Origin: Polytrichum commune
Lineage: Eukaryota; Streptophyta; Polytrichopsida; Polytrichales; Polytrichaceae
Reading direction: 5' to 3'
DNA length: 64,000 nt
Assembly (NCBI GenBank): GCA_950295325.1
Contig: OX485807.1
Location: 20,679,666 to 20,743,665, forward strand
Positions within the stretch are counted from its first letter, which is position 1, and the number at the start of each line of letters is the position of its first letter. A program made the position numbers and the translations under genes. The notes under the pieces were generated by a model. The model worked only from the letters and a program-made list of their open reading frames with translations, did no database searches and was not told the DNA's origin. Of the stretch, positions 11,750 to 27,500 are shown piece by piece.

Positions 11750-12175
11750 CTGGCTCCGCGGACTCCCTCCTCGACAGGGAGAGACCTCTCCCACACATCC
11801 TCCTCCTCCCTCTCTTCCCCCACACTGCGTCCCTCTTCCTCGTCCCAATCCCTCCCCTCCAGCTCTGGATCCCAGTCCTTCTCCGACGCCTCTCTCCCAC
11901 TCCCCGACGCCCCTCCTCCTTGTAGTGTTGCCCTGCCCCTCCCTCCCAACCCTCCCCCTCTCCCTGCCGCACCTCCCCTTCGCCCTACCGCACCTCCCCC
12001 TCTCCCTGCCACGCCTCCCCCTCTCCTCCTCTCCCTGCCGTCCCTCTCCCTCTCCCTGCCGTAGCACCCCCTCTCTGCGATGCTTCTCTGCATCTCTCCG
12101 ACGGCCCTCCCATTCTGTTCGACGCCCCTCCCCCTCTGGCCGACGTCCCTCCCCGCTGTAAAACCTGGGAGTCTT
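11750..12175. repeat. Pyrimidine-rich low-complexity tract
   Basis: The plus strand is nearly pure C/T with repeats such as CTCCCCCTCTCCCTGCC. It overlaps the degenerate 3' part of the Myb-like gene. Many frames are open across it, for composition reasons only. Confidence 0.85.
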
Positions 12176-13094
12176 CCTGCGGCACCTCTTCTCTGCGGCT
12201 GCCGGATCTCTCGGCCTCTGCCGCTGCAACCCTCCTCTCCTCCTCTGCATGTTCTCTGGATTCCTCTTCACACAACATTTTCTTCAGTTTTTTTAGCTCT
12301 TCTCCCCTCCTAAGCCTCAGGTATTCGCGTGCATCCTCCCCTGCACTGTCTTCTATTGGCATGGTCATCAAGAGCAACATATTCTGGTCTTCAATAAGAG
12401 CAACTTTCTTCATTTGAACTGCTGCCATACTCCTTGTTGCCTCAGCTTGAGCATACAATGCTCCTTCCCTTATCTTTTGTTGCATGTTGTCTTGCTTTGT
12501 TGCTTCACTCCCCCCGGCCACTCATTATACACAGTTTGAGACCTTGCTGCACCCTCTGAAATGCCACCATCTTGATCTTGTGTGTTGCTTCCCTCGCACT
12601 CATGAGCTGATCGTTTCTTCCCCATAGGCGACTACGTCCATCCGTCAGCCCAGCGGGGACAGTCTTTGAGCAACAGCCAACAATGCTCAAAGACAAAATC
12701 TTTTTTTTTTTTTGCACTTTTCTGCCTATACAACTCCTTTGCATCTCTCAATGTATCTGCAGCATTGCTGCCACTCTTGTGCATACGCTGAATCTGACTG
12801 TAAATGCCACAAAACTTTGATACATTGTGTTTTATCAAACCCCACTTTGTCTCTAGACTTCGCAATGGCCGCACTCCATCTGGCCGGTTTGCATTGTAGT
12901 GTTCAGTAATCCTCTCCCAAAACACACCTGCCTTCTGCTGATTCCCCACTACACGATCTTGCGAAACCAGCATCACACTCCTACAAAGTTGCTCTTCTTC
13001 CACCCTCATAAAATTCTTTCCTTTGCAACCAAACTTTTGTTGGACCCCCTTCCGGTGATCCCATTCCACCACCTTGTTCCCTCCGACCAGCCAT
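11985..13094 (-). pseudogene. Harbinger-associated Myb/SANT-like protein, broken
   Basis: The minus strand encodes the plant protein type with a Myb/SANT-like N-terminus and a NAM-associated C-terminal domain. Visible blocks are GKNFMRVEEEQLCRSV, NQQKAGVFWERI, SLETKWGLI, KFCGIYSQI and FEHCWLLLKDCPRW, then a charged helical tail (DAREYLRLRRGEELKKLK). In two-gene Harbinger elements such a protein assists the transposase in binding DNA. An ATG at 13094 (MAGRRE) is upstream, but the conserved frame only continues from about 13072, implying a shift near the N-terminus. A TAG at 12632-12634 interrupts the same frame. A further one-base shift falls in the six-G run near 12520. The C-terminal end runs into Arg-Gly repeats coded by a C-rich tract. 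Confidence 0.82.
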
Positions 13095-13249
13095 TGACAA
13101 AACCTCCAACAGTGTCAGACTGAAAAAGTCAAGTTTTGGAGGGTGGAAAAATTGCACATCAAGCTGCCGTCCAAGGCAGTTGGGATGGCGTGACCGGCAG
13201 TGGGTTTAGGGTTGCCAGGAGGGCGGTGGCGGCTGTACCAGGACCCACC

Positions 13250-13299
13250 CCGGCCACCTGCCGTTGGCGTGGCCGTTGGGGGGAACAGTGGCGATGCCC
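13250..13299 (-). repeat. Right terminal inverted repeat of the Harbinger element
   Basis: Ends GTGGCGATGCCC, the exact reverse complement of the first 12 bases of the left end. It is followed by TGA, the second copy of the target-site duplication. Confidence 0.85.
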
Positions 13300-13302
13300 T
13301 GA

Positions 13303-14120
13303 GTAGAGTGGATATGGCACCAACAACAACAACAAGAAGGCCATGTGTGTGAGGAGAGGCAATATGTATTTTGCGTGGAGGGTGTTGTTTGGACAACATT
13401 GTGTGTGTTGCAGATGGGGGTGCAAGCAATGAATATGGAGTGGTTGAAGAGTGCGATACTCTACATGTTGGGTGAGGAGGGATGCAGTTGCAAGTGCAAT
13501 GGTTGGGCATGGAGATAGTCGACAAAGCTTGGGTGGCTCTGTTTGCAGGAAATCGAGCCCTAGCAGGCGTTGCAAGGGTCGCTGCAGACATTGATGTGAG
13601 AGGCTCACTTCACATTTTGTAGATAACGGAAATTGTAGTTTGTATGCACATTGTGGTGAAGGAGAGATAAGGGAGGTGAGGAGGAGAAATGCTAGGGTTA
13701 GGGTAAGACACCCAAGGTCGTGGAGATCTCTATGGGCACACTTTATGGAGCGATGCTTGTTTCCTTAATAAATTTGAGGTGTTTCTGGTCTGATGTTGAT
13801 GCTCATACCGGCTGGAGTTTGTGAGTTTTGAGTCTCGTGCGAGGCCACACCTGTGCAGGTTTGCTGTGGTTTGTTGTAAAAGCTTGAGGATGTGTCAGGG
13901 GTCCTAGTGTTTGTACGCCAACGATGGTTTGTTATGGATTCGATTGCGGCAAAAGCCGCACTCCTCTTGGTGCATTGTCGAGGGTAGGTGCTTCGCAGGT
14001 TTGAGTTTGTGTCTACTCCGTAGTGCATCCTCGGTTGCGGCACTGCTCCGGAGCTGCGTGCGGGCAGCCATGCCATCTCTGAATTGGCTCATACGGTTAG
14101 TACTTGGAGAGACACAAATA
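13303..14120 (-). mobile_element. Displaced 5' portion of the LINE
   Basis: Beyond the right target-site duplication the plus strand returns to the G/T-rich composition seen left of 7620. The minus strand has decayed open frames with Cys/His clusters (for example NCTCNC at about 13500), compatible with a LINE ORF1, but no domain is certain. The assignment rests on composition and on being the other flank of the Harbinger insertion. The right limit is set only by the next MITE. Confidence 0.45.
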
Positions 14121-14126
14121 ATGATA

Positions 14127-14783
14127 AGGTAGAGGGTGCTTAAACCAACACTTTAAGCTATTGCACATACATATGGCTATGTGGTTGATATATAAAATAT
14201 ATATTCATATTAGCCTTTGGGCTAAACATAGGTATCAAGACAGAAAAAATGTTTTTAGTCTCAATTGAATATTTGATGAATATTCAAAGTCAAAACTACT
14301 AGCTTCCTTAAACCAATCCATAGGCCCCGTGTATAGCAACCTCGCATGTGATGAGGACCCCCCCACCTTCATTGCCTAGAACCAACACAACATAGTTGGG
14401 TGCTAGACCCAAAACCACATCAAAGCCCAAGTAGTAATGGTGCGCAAAGCCACATAGCTACCTCCATGGGAAATGACCCTTTTGTGCTTTGTGGGCCTAC
14501 CTCCTTGGCATTGTGAATAGAATGGCTAGAATAAGCTTAAATAAGCCACCTTAATCCCACCTTGAACCAATCCAAGATAGAGTGGAGCCTGTTACCTACC
14601 CTACATGGATGTTGCGGAGGCCGCTATGAGGTGGCACCACTAATGGCACCTAAAACCGTCACTCCGTGGGCCCATACACTCCTGCAGTGTCGGGTACGGT
14701 TCAAGGTTGTAGAGTGTTGGCAATTGGGAGGCGTTTATAGGTGTTGGTTTTGGATGGGGTGTTGGTTTTAGCACCCTCTACCT
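14127..14783. mobile_element. MITE with AGGTAGAGGGTGC inverted ends
   Basis: The ends AGGTAGAGGGTGCTTAAACC and its near-perfect reverse complement at 14760-14783 form a 20-25 bp inverted repeat. TA flanks both ends (14125-14126 and 14784-14785), as for Tc1/mariner-like Stowaway MITEs. It carries no gene. An isolated copy of one end lies at about 60727-60753. Confidence 0.78.
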
Positions 14784-14785
14784 TA

Positions 14786-16567
14786 GTACATGCCTCCAAT
14801 CCCAAGAGTCAAACTATGTTCAATATAATATCATCAACTCCATTTCCTTAAGATGTTATTCTGATTGACTCAAAATTCAATTCCAAGCTGAGGAGGTGGG
14901 CGTTTTTTCAAGATAGATGAAATAGGATGATTTATGAGATCCTGAGCAGGTTGCCTTCTCAGTACCAACACATTCTTGCAAGGCTGGAAAAGCATGCATC
15001 ACACATAGAAGACAAGGAAAAAAACTGATTACCATGTGCATTCTGAAGAAGCAGAAATGACCACAAAAACCATATCTTCTGCTTGTTTTGTGGTGGGTGT
15101 GCAGGATGATTCAGAATTATAGCAAAACAGATACGTGAACTTTAAAACTGGTAACTAAGTAATCTGCATCCATACCTTCCTGATCTATCAGTGGAAGTAA
15201 GGCAGTTGTTTCACCACATGGGCAAGCACTATAAATATTTAGCAGGTTTTAGGAAGAGCCAGCAACACGAAAGTTTGAATGTGCAAGAGCTTCTAATCTC
15301 ATCATGCTTACGTGAGTCATGCCACAGGCTCTTTGAAGCAAACTCAACTTTCGTATCAAACACAAGGTATGTGGCCACTATTACAGCCACTGCCAGCAAC
15401 CAGGCAATTTTGACTGTTCGAGAAAATCTGGAACTGCGTGATCTAATTAGTAGTACTTGCAAATTTCAGACCTTGGTTCCTATTTTCAACATTGGACTTG
15501 AGATACAAAAGCCATGGGTTAAAAGTCAAAGGCTTTTCAAAGTAAACACAGGCCATTCCAATTGTGTAAACAAACTGAACCTCGAGAATATAATCCAATC
15601 TCATCATAAACATGCCTTTTTTTGTCCATTCTTAACTACAAGCCTTTGCCACATACCACTCACATGTAAGTGTACAATTAAGAGAAACCATATAAGGCCA
15701 ACATACCTCAGTTCCCATGTCTGAGATTGCTTGAGGATATGCTGGACTAATGCTACAGACACCCAGAGCCAGCTTATTTGGACAAGTCTATAAAAGATGG
15801 CACAATCTTCTAGAGAATATTTCGGAGCATCAACAAAATATCAGCGTGCACAAAACTCAAGTACATCTCTACAAGGGGGATTTCAGAATGCCTAATCCAG
15901 ATATCCCTGTGGACCACTCTGAGCACAACCACAATCAGGGTCGCAAATGGAACTTAAAAACGTCCAGCAGAAGGAACATCAGAATTGAAGCAAAAAGAAG
16001 CTTTCACACTGGTAATTGGACAATCTCCATCCGCAACTTCCTGATCTGGGAGACAAAAAAGATGCATTATAGACACATATACAAGACTTTGTCCTCGGGT
16101 TCATCAAGAAAAGCATCCAACTCTCACATCTGTATTAAGCCGATGTACCAGAAAGTGTCACTCGCATTCATAGCAAACTACAGGGGGGGGGGGAAAAAAA
16201 GTGGCCATCTGGCATGCATCGCACCATATTGCGAGCACTAGAAAATAGAAGGACTTGCTTTGACACCAATGAAATGGGAATATGTAGCTTCTCCTACATT
16301 TCTGCAGACAATTGTGGAGCGCACCCCATGACAAATGCAGACCCCGGCTATCAATGACTTCAGCTCTGCCTCAGATACTGAGCGCTAATATACACCCGGC
16401 CAAGGGGAGCCAGTCAATCTACAACCTAACAGAAAAGAAGGGGCATTTATCATGTCTAGAAGGGTAAAAGGAACTGTGAGCAAAACTGAGCTTTGACCCA
16501 ATCTCAAGGGCCAGTAGATGAAGCTACCAAAAATTTACCAACTGCAATATATGGCCAACTAGGGTCT
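14786..16567. other. 3' flank of the helicase gene
   Basis: Probably 3' untranslated and downstream sequence of the minus-strand helicase gene. Two fairly long plus-strand openings (15191-15724 and 15750-16241) show no recognisable domain and lie antisense to that region, so I do not call them genes. A GTATGT donor-like site on the minus strand at about 15705 could mean an intron in the 3' UTR. Confidence 0.4.
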
Positions 16568-19643
<3,076 letters not shown>

Positions 19644-19645
<2 letters not shown>

Positions 19646-20070
19646 ATCTCTTTCAATCTTACTTTTCAAAGTACCTCTCAACAAAGCCTTTGTGGATTCT
19701 TGTTCTCTTATCAATTTGCGTGTTTACTATATTTCCAAAGTCTGCTTGAAGTTTATCCTGTTACCTGCACCAAAAAGAACCACAAAAAAAGCTGAATATC
19801 TACTGCAACACAAGGAAACCAGGTTGCATGTGAAAAATCTTAAATCGAGTTACACACATATCTCTTTCAATCTTACTTTTCAAACTAAGACAAGTGAGTT
19901 CTTTCTCTCTTATAGCTGCGCGTGCGTACTGTATTTCCAAAGTCTGTCAACTGAGGTTAACTATTAACCCTGTTTGCTTCACCATAAAAAGAAGCCACCA
20001 AAAAGCTGATCATCTATTGCAACACATGAAACCAGGTTGCTTGTGAAAAAACTTGGATCGAGTTGTTCAA
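19644..20070. repeat. Tandem duplication in the helicase leader, about 214 bp
   Basis: The block starting ATATCTCTTTCAATCTTAC at 19644 recurs at 19858, and later blocks (TTTCCAAAGTCTG, the Lys-codon-like AAAAAGAA stretch, AACCAGGTTGC) recur in the same order. The left copy contains the start of the coding exon and its acceptor. The right copy lies wholly in the first intron. Confidence 0.85.
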
Positions 20071-21240
20071 CATACATGAAGCACTGGCTAATCCGTATCG
20101 AGTGCTTAGGTGCAGAAGAAATTCATCCATAACTAAACTGATCTCTCTTATCACTAATCTGTGATGTACGGCGGGTCACTTGCCTAAAACATTTCTCTCA
20201 GTTGACCTGCGCGAAATTAGACCCCCCGAGCACCACCAGAAGAAGCCGTATGAATGAGAGCATTCAAGCAGATCCCTAAGATAGCACTAAAGCTGACGAA
20301 CGAGGAAAAGACAAATCTACAACAAAAGCATGCTCATGCTCGACAGCATAGAATGAGCCTTCCCAGCAGACGACTCTAGCAGAAAGACATCATGAAGACC
20401 ACCGAACAACTATCAGAGTCGAGAAAACTCGAATGACCATAAGAACGAAGCTAAGATAGTCAAGTATTTGAGTTCGAGTTCAACCACGAGCTTTCAACCT
20501 TTTTAAACACTCCCCTTCCCCCGTCTCCCTTACAAAAAAGATTCGCCCCCACGCCTCACACATAGAATAACAACACTCCGAAACATGCACATAGAATCAC
20601 AACCCTCTTCTCCCTCACCACTCAGATCTCCATGCATCTGGAAACCCTGTTCCCCATGCCAAAACCTCACAGCCGGCCCACTCAATACTGTTCCTCCCCA
20701 CCCTAGCGGCACCTCCAACTTTCCCCCGCTCCGTTCCACATGCAATAAATCTAACCCGGCCGGTATGCCGAAACCAGGACAATAAACTCCACACAGAAAA
20801 AAAACTACAAAAACTCGCTAAGCGCGCGAACATACACCGCCGCAAACCCGCGCACTCCAACCCCTCAGCAGCAACTCAAGCCTAGCAAGAAGAAAAACTC
20901 GCGGGACACATACATGCACATGTTACGAGAGTTGCGAAAGCGGCGACAGCCGAAACCCTTGGGTGACGATAAAAGTGATGTGGAGTGCTGTGTAGTGATG
21001 TGAAGTGATGGAGGGGAGTGAGGTGAGGGAGCTTACGTGAACGGCTACGGCGAGCGCAGCGACGAGATGAGATGAGACGACGCAACACCGGCGACGAAAG
21101 GGGGAGGAAGGAGAAGGTTAGGGAATAGAAAAGAAAGTGACCCCCGAGGGTTTGGCTATGGAGGAAGAAAGAGGCAGCAGCAGCTCTCGCGGGGGAGGCT
21201 AGGGAGGGAGGGCGAGAAAGAGACGGGGTCCAAACCCTAA
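19765..21240 (-). promoter_or_regulatory. Likely untranslated first exon, leader intron and promoter of the helicase gene
   Basis: A donor reading CAC|GTAAGC ends a GC-rich exon at 21037, and an acceptor TGCAG at 19765-19767 opens the exon that holds the ATG. This gives a 5' leader intron of about 1.27 kb. The GC-rich, purine-rich block to about 21240 is then first exon and core promoter. Leader introns are common in plant housekeeping genes. The exon's 5' limit cannot be seen from sequence. Confidence 0.5.
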
Positions 21241-24030
21241 TCTTGTCCCCCGCTTTCCTCCGAACAGGCCCGTTTCTGTGTGTGAACGCGGCCTTTTGCG
21301 GGCCTCTTCTGAGTTAACTGGTGGACTCACTGCCACACTCTTCTGCCGTTTGCCTCATCAAATACGTTAAGCTTCCATGTCACGGTGGTTGGCAATCCCA
21401 TAACTAAGATATTGTTGTGCTTAGTAGATATTGATCTAAGGTGTATGTGGGTGTTATTTGGTTCCTTTTTCATGTTCTCCAACTTCTAATGATTCGATTT
21501 AAACCACACAAAAGATCGAGTTACATTAGCAAATCTATAATGAAACATCTACCAATATCGGACCTCCCCTTATTCAGTTATGGTCATCGAAAGTGCATGT
21601 TTGTTCATTTTTTAATTGAATACATAGGTCCTCCCAGTTGTGTTCATTATTGAGTGTATAGTTGTTATTAGTATCTAAAGATAAAGTCCAATCTCTTTGA
21701 ACATGCGTCTTTATGTTATTTGCTCTTTGATCCTCACCGAACCACATACCAATCGAATATAAGGGTTTGATTAAGAAAAACGAGTCACTTAAGACTCGTC
21801 AACTTTGTGTGTAAATGCGTGAGGGGGAGTGCATTATGTGCATATGAATGCCACAAGGGGGAGGGGAGGGCATTCTTTGTGTGTAATGCATGACCCAAAA
21901 GTTGTTCTATTGCATAAAACATTGTTGGTTGTTAGTTGATTATATTCCATTTTCAGATTGTCCGGTGCATTCCACTAGGGGGGGTTGGGTTGGGATTGCC
22001 TTGTAGGGGGAACCATTGCTATCACCTAGCGGAGTTGTATTGCCATATGTGGGGATGGATTGGTGGCATCATTATCAAAGGCATGATGACTCATAACATG
22101 TAGAACAATCAACAATGTTTTGTTGGGGGGTAAAAGCACCACATGAGGCATAAGGATTGAATACAGGTGTTTGTGAATGTAAGATCCATGCCAAATTTCA
22201 ATGGTTTTGATTGGTTAGGGAAAACTAAATGCCCCATCGTAAAATGTAATGCCCTCATGGAAAGTGTAATGCATTCCCCCACATATGTCTATGCAATTTT
22301 ACATAACATAGGAGGTTTATGTGATGTGCCTCTACTCAAGCATGTTAAATTGTTCAAATTTATCACATGAATTAAAAAAATCATTTATTGATCTAAAAGC
22401 TCACCCATAAGAAAGAAAGAAAAAGAAAAGAAAAAGTACGCCCGTATCTTCATACCGGCATGATCTCACCCATAACATTAGTCAACAAATGTTCTCACGT
22501 CTTGCTTCGTTTACATGTTGATAAGATGATGATAAGATGCTACCAACTTGGGCAGTCATGGTATTCTCAGGCTGACAATGTTTAACACGACATGTTAATG
22601 TGAAATGATTCCCAACATCTTGTGAGTCGGGCCCATGGCCAACCCACCTCAACACCCAAGTTGAGTAATGTTATGCCTCCCAACATGGAGACACACACAA
22701 AACATGACATGTGTTTTTCTTCCCTCGAACCTTGTATCTATACATAGTCTAAAGTCTCACTTTATATAAATATATAAATATATATATTTAGAAGTCTAAA
22801 GTTCCACTATATATATATAAAAAAATTATATGTAAAAAGGATCCTTTGATGTTGTGATCTTCCTTTGATCATAATTATCCAACTTCTCATCCATCCACGC
22901 TCCTTAGCCTCATATATTCATCCTTGCATTTTTCTATCATCCTCAATTTCCAAATTCCCAAATCATCCACTACAACTTCGAATTATATATTAAACAAATT
23001 GGATTGGATTTTTGAGTTTTTCTACATCAACACCTCTACACCGGCAAGGGTTTCGTACATAGGTGTTAGTAACGATATCGTAATATCCTTCACCATACTC
23101 TTGCTTTGTAAAACATAGGCACCTTATATGTTGTGATTGTTCACTGTGGATCACAACATGACCTTTTATGTAATCTCATAAATAATCACCATCAATCTTA
23201 TCGTGCATCGAATGGTCCAAAATTTGCACCATGGTTTTATGCGTTATGAGGCAATCATTGTGCAAATAAAGGCCAACCTTCGTATTCACATAGTCCCCCC
23301 CCCCCCACCCTTTCGGGCCTTATCTACCACAAATTTGTGATATGAAATTTGCATCGATACCAATATTGATAATATGGACATCCATCATTGTCATGGTGTA
23401 CATACAAGCTAGGTCTTCTATCAAGGGACGAAACGTCTCTTGTTCATGCCAACCCACATGCTATTGTCATATATGGGCATCCATCGCTTTGTATGAACGT
23501 GGCATTCTCTCACCCTTGTATGAACTAATTCGATGACTTGTCGTCAAAATCTCATGCCATTTCTCTCAATACAATAGATGTAATGTGATAAATTCGTTTG
23601 TGTAATTAAGACATTGTTGGGGTCTTATTAAAATGAAACATATTTCAATTAGCCCACTCATGTTAATATATTATACATCATCATTATGAGCTACTTAGGA
23701 GGTTCAAGTTGAGGTTGTAGCCATTTTCCTCGTAATTGTGGAGCTTGTGTGAGTATCTCACTCAGTATCAAAGTGAAGATTCTCTTTCTTCTTGAATGAT
23801 TGTATAGCTCCCCCTCACCCCTCCCCAAGTGGATCGCCCGTGTATTGAGTAATTAACCTAAAGCCGGAATTAAACCCAACTCAAATCTAGACGTTTCATT
23901 AAGTGACGGAAATAAGCCCATTCATCTTGTATGTTTGATATATTAGTGTTTAAGTACATATTTAAGATTAGATAAATTATTTTGTGTAATTAAATTGTTT
24001 CTTGTATTGTATTATCACAACTATGAATCA
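21241..24030. other. Gene-free AT-rich stretch
   Basis: No gene supported. The segment 21438-21775 belongs to a dispersed repeat also found at 30.7 kb and, inverted, at 60.4 and 60.8 kb. Around 22770-22830 is a TATA-rich simple tract, and a C-run sits at about 23300. Confidence 0.6.
21438..21775 (+). repeat. Dispersed repeat, copy 1 of 4
   Basis: Shares ordered blocks with 30690-31035 in the same orientation: TTTGGTTC, TTAGCAAATCTAT, AGTGCATGTTTGTT, GTCCTCCCA, CAATCTCTTTGAA and GATCCTCACC. No coding potential. Probably a non-autonomous element whose ends I could not fix. Confidence 0.7.
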
Positions 24031-24532
24031 GGGCCACTTTACACACGAGCCGAGAGCCGTGACCTTGAGATTGTGAGAGCCCAAAAGAAAGTGTCCAAAG
24101 GTTATCCCAAGACACCTCCAAAATCATGAAGTGTGGTCACGGATCCTCAAGTGTAGTAGTGTGAAGTCATATGTGACCAGGCCCTCAACCAAATGCTATT
24201 TCAATGAATTTTTATTCATGTGGGTCCTCACACATGATAAAATATAATAAATCAATGGTTGTGAGCGTTCGGAGTGCCATGGTCTCCCAATTTCTTGAAA
24301 GGCCTACCTCCAAGAGGTGGTTTTTGGAAATAATCCAAGTGGGTATGAAACATGATCCATTCGATGCCATGTAGGAATCCATGTAGACTTTACATCCATC
24401 TTGCATTCACATACTCCGTTGGTCCCTCAAACGTAGTGTGAAGTGAACTTGGACCAACTCCGCCTTTTCCACCAACGAGAGTGCTTGAAGTGTAATGGTC
24501 ACGGGCTCTCAGTCTCGTGTGTGAAGTGGCCC
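24031..24532. mobile_element. Harbinger-type MITE, GGGCCACTTCACAC family, 502 bp
   Basis: The left end GGGCCACTTTACACACGAG pairs with the right end, reverse-complemented GGGCCACTTCACACACGAG. The inverted repeat extends through GAGAGCC(C)GTGACC. The flanks are TCA on the left and TAA on the right, an imperfect three-base duplication. It is an uninterrupted copy of the element at 55.4 kb. Confidence 0.85.
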
Positions 24533-27500
24533 TAATAAGCAAGTGAAACTGATTCGGATTTAGAACAAAGTGGCACGTGTCACTCTTCACTTGCTCAAGA
24601 CCTCTACAAAAGTCCATGTGTTGTTTCAAAAAATCAACATTTCTACATCAAAGTGTCGAACATGCTTATCGTCGAAGATGGTGGCCACACATGACACTAA
24701 ATGCTATTAGGTACCTCAGTTGAAAATGGATAATGTGGGCCCAACATGGACAAGTGAACAAGAAAAGTGGTATGCCCTTCAACCATGACAAGTTTTTTTC
24801 ATATTTAGTAAGGATCCAATCTATATAGGCTCAATTATATATAGATGTCATTCTAAGAAAAGGCAACCTTCCAATGAGTTCACAATTTATTTTTTTTGTG
24901 CAATTTTTTTTGTCTATGATGCTAATTTAGTGAAGCCTCCTTACTTAGCTCCCCCCTACCTTGGCCTTTTTCTCTCTCCCCTTCAATTGTGAGTCACCAT
25001 AACTTTCTCTCCACTACGGTACTTGTTCCTTGATATTTTGTAATTTTGACACACATGAAACTAAAAAGCTTAATTTGTCTTGGAGATTTGGAGTTTTGCA
25101 ACAAATGTTTCAATTCGCACCACTATAAATTGTGCTATAGAATTTCGAATTTCACAAAGCCTACCTCATAAGTCGTGGTGTGTGGTGGGGCCCGCACCGG
25201 GGGGGGGGATCGGAGAGCTTTTTCAAAATGTGCGGGAAGTGTGTGAGGAGTTGAAGTCGTGTGTGGAAGTACAATAACTTGGTTGGCAATCAAGTTGGCA
25301 TCGTCCTTGTCCCTTTTCAAGTTGCGTAACTCTCATGAGTCCAAATCCAAGAGGCACCCAATCACGACATGTTTGGGAAAAAAGCATGTGACCACCTCCT
25401 CCTCCAAGATAGACAAGTGCCAAAACCACCACCCCACCCACCACCCAACGTGGAAACAATGTTGATTTCATAGCTTGAAACTAATGGCATATATTCAATT
25501 GAAATTGCAAAATGTTAATATGCTATGACGACGAAGAATTCAAATAGGGAATATCTTACAAATTGGTCCATACTAATCACTTCCAACTTTTTTTTTGGGG
25601 GGGGGGGGGACACAAATTGAAAATGAATTGATTGCAGGGAAAAAGTATAACCACCTCAAGAGAAGCTGCCCAAAACTGAGGGGACTGAAGAAATAATGCA
25701 TGTTTGTGCCCGCACTGAGGTTTCGATTTATTGATTGCGAATTGCCATAAGGGTTTCTTGTCTCATGTATTTCTTCCCCCATGGGATGGACTTTTCATAC
25801 CACGTACAAACTAATGTGAGTGTAAGTGTGGATATTTCTCGAGGTGTTGGTGTACGTAGTATACATAACGGAGATCTAAGAATTTTCTCTAATGTGTACA
25901 TATAAAAAGGTTGTAAAGAATCTTGAAATAAAGGTAGATGTATGAAAAGGGCCCTCGAGGTTTATAGAATGTGTTTGACGACCTATGTGTCGGTTTCATC
26001 TAATTCATATTTTCATCCATTGATGTCATGTGGTAATAGTCCTCAGTGACTCCCTTGTTGGTTCTTATTAAGGTTTGCATTTGGGTTATAGGACAAGCTA
26101 GAGGCTCTTGGAATGCTTATGGGCTCCCTCGGATTTTGCTCTCCGGATTGTGGCTAAGTTATTGTGCTATTGTCTTTGTTTGTTTGATGCAATCGTTGAG
26201 TTACATGTTGTGGATGAAAAAAATGTTCAACGACTTTCTCATTAGAAAGTGAATATGGATTTTACATGTAACTCACCATGCAGTCAGTAGGTACACATTT
26301 TTTTTTCTCTGTAAACTTCTCGTATACATGGGGGTTAATTTCACGGTGATCCATGCACTTTATTTAGGTTTCCAATGAAAAATACACCCCTTGGGTTTCT
26401 TCCCTTTTGACGGTTGTGCCATAATGGAATAAGCACATTGCCACGAAGATTGAAATAATTTTTGAATTCACATTTTCATTCCTTCACGCTATTCTTTTCT
26501 TCGTCCCAAAATGTATATGTGTTTGTGAAGATGTTCGTACCTATTCCGCCACATATGACTTCACTATAGTGTGAGATTGGTGGGATATGATAGTCATGAA
26601 GTTGTGGTTGTGGTTTCAATGCTTCCACCACAATAAGGCACCCATTCAAATCTTATCGATTACAATGCATTAAACTGGATTAAATCATTATGAGAAAACT
26701 TATGCTAATATTTGTGGTTTTTTTTTGGTTGTCAAAGAGATTCTGCATGTTGTTTGTTTTGTTGTGAGAAGAATGCCAATGTGAAAATATTGTTCAACAA
26801 AAACATTGAGTGTGAGAAGAAAAGGGTACATGTTGGCGATGATGACATTAAGTTTTTAGCTACGATATGGAGGAAGACTAGCTAATGAATGGCTTGGTGC
26901 CTCAATGGGGCGTTCGTGAGAAACATCCAATTCTCATTCAAATGTTTATTGAGGAGTTGTCTAAGCATGGAGAAGTAGTTGTTAATGTCACAATTTTTAC
27001 TAAGTTGCTTTCCAATGGTGATCTCTACATTCATGTTTCAACAACTGCACGTTATTGTTTCAATGATTCTACCTTTGTTTGTATTGTTCATTAAACAATT
27101 GATGTATATGATTTGTATTTTGTTCCACTCAGGTGCCTCTTTCCACGCATTTCGTAAGAATGGATGCCATCTGGTCGTTTACGAGGCATGTTACCTCTTT
27201 TTAGTAAAATACTTGAACCTCTTTGGGAGTTGTCGTCTCAAAACCCCATAGTCGTTCAATTATCACAACCATTGTCATTGGAGGACAATGAAAACCTCCT
27301 CGTAAAGTGGCCATGAAATCATGTTTGAGTATGTGAGTTTTGCCCACCATAATTTGCTTTATTGTCTTTTTGGTTTTGTAGATTTCCATATGAATCAACA
27401 CTCATTATGTATATTTATATGTAGTGTCCACAAGACGATGCAGCGGTTGTCATCCCCTCCCATGTCATTTGTGCTCATGCACAAATGGCCACATTGACAC

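Larger units (their letters stand above)
7623..13299. mobile_element. PIF/Harbinger DNA transposon, 5,677 bp
   Basis: The left end begins GGGCATCGCCAC and the right end, reverse-complemented, begins with the same 12 bases. Inner blocks TTCCCCCCAACG and CCAACGG are also shared, with small gaps, giving imperfect terminal inverted repeats of about 45 bp. Both ends are GC-rich unlike the surroundings. Inside are the two genes typical of this superfamily, convergently arranged: a DDE transposase on the plus strand and a Myb/SANT-like protein on the minus strand. Both are broken. TGA flanks both ends. The flanking sequence on each side has the same G/T-rich LINE character, so the element inserted into the LINE. 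Confidence 0.88.

Noticed and set aside
11332-12161. Several long plus-strand frames opposite the Myb-like gene
   Set aside because: They follow a C/T-rich low-complexity tract and the complement of real coding sequence. Their products are Pro/Ser repeats.
15191-16241. Two plus-strand open frames of 177 and 163 codons
   Set aside because: No domain, no coding-like composition, and they lie antisense to the 3' flank of the helicase gene. AT-rich noncoding DNA gives frames of this length.
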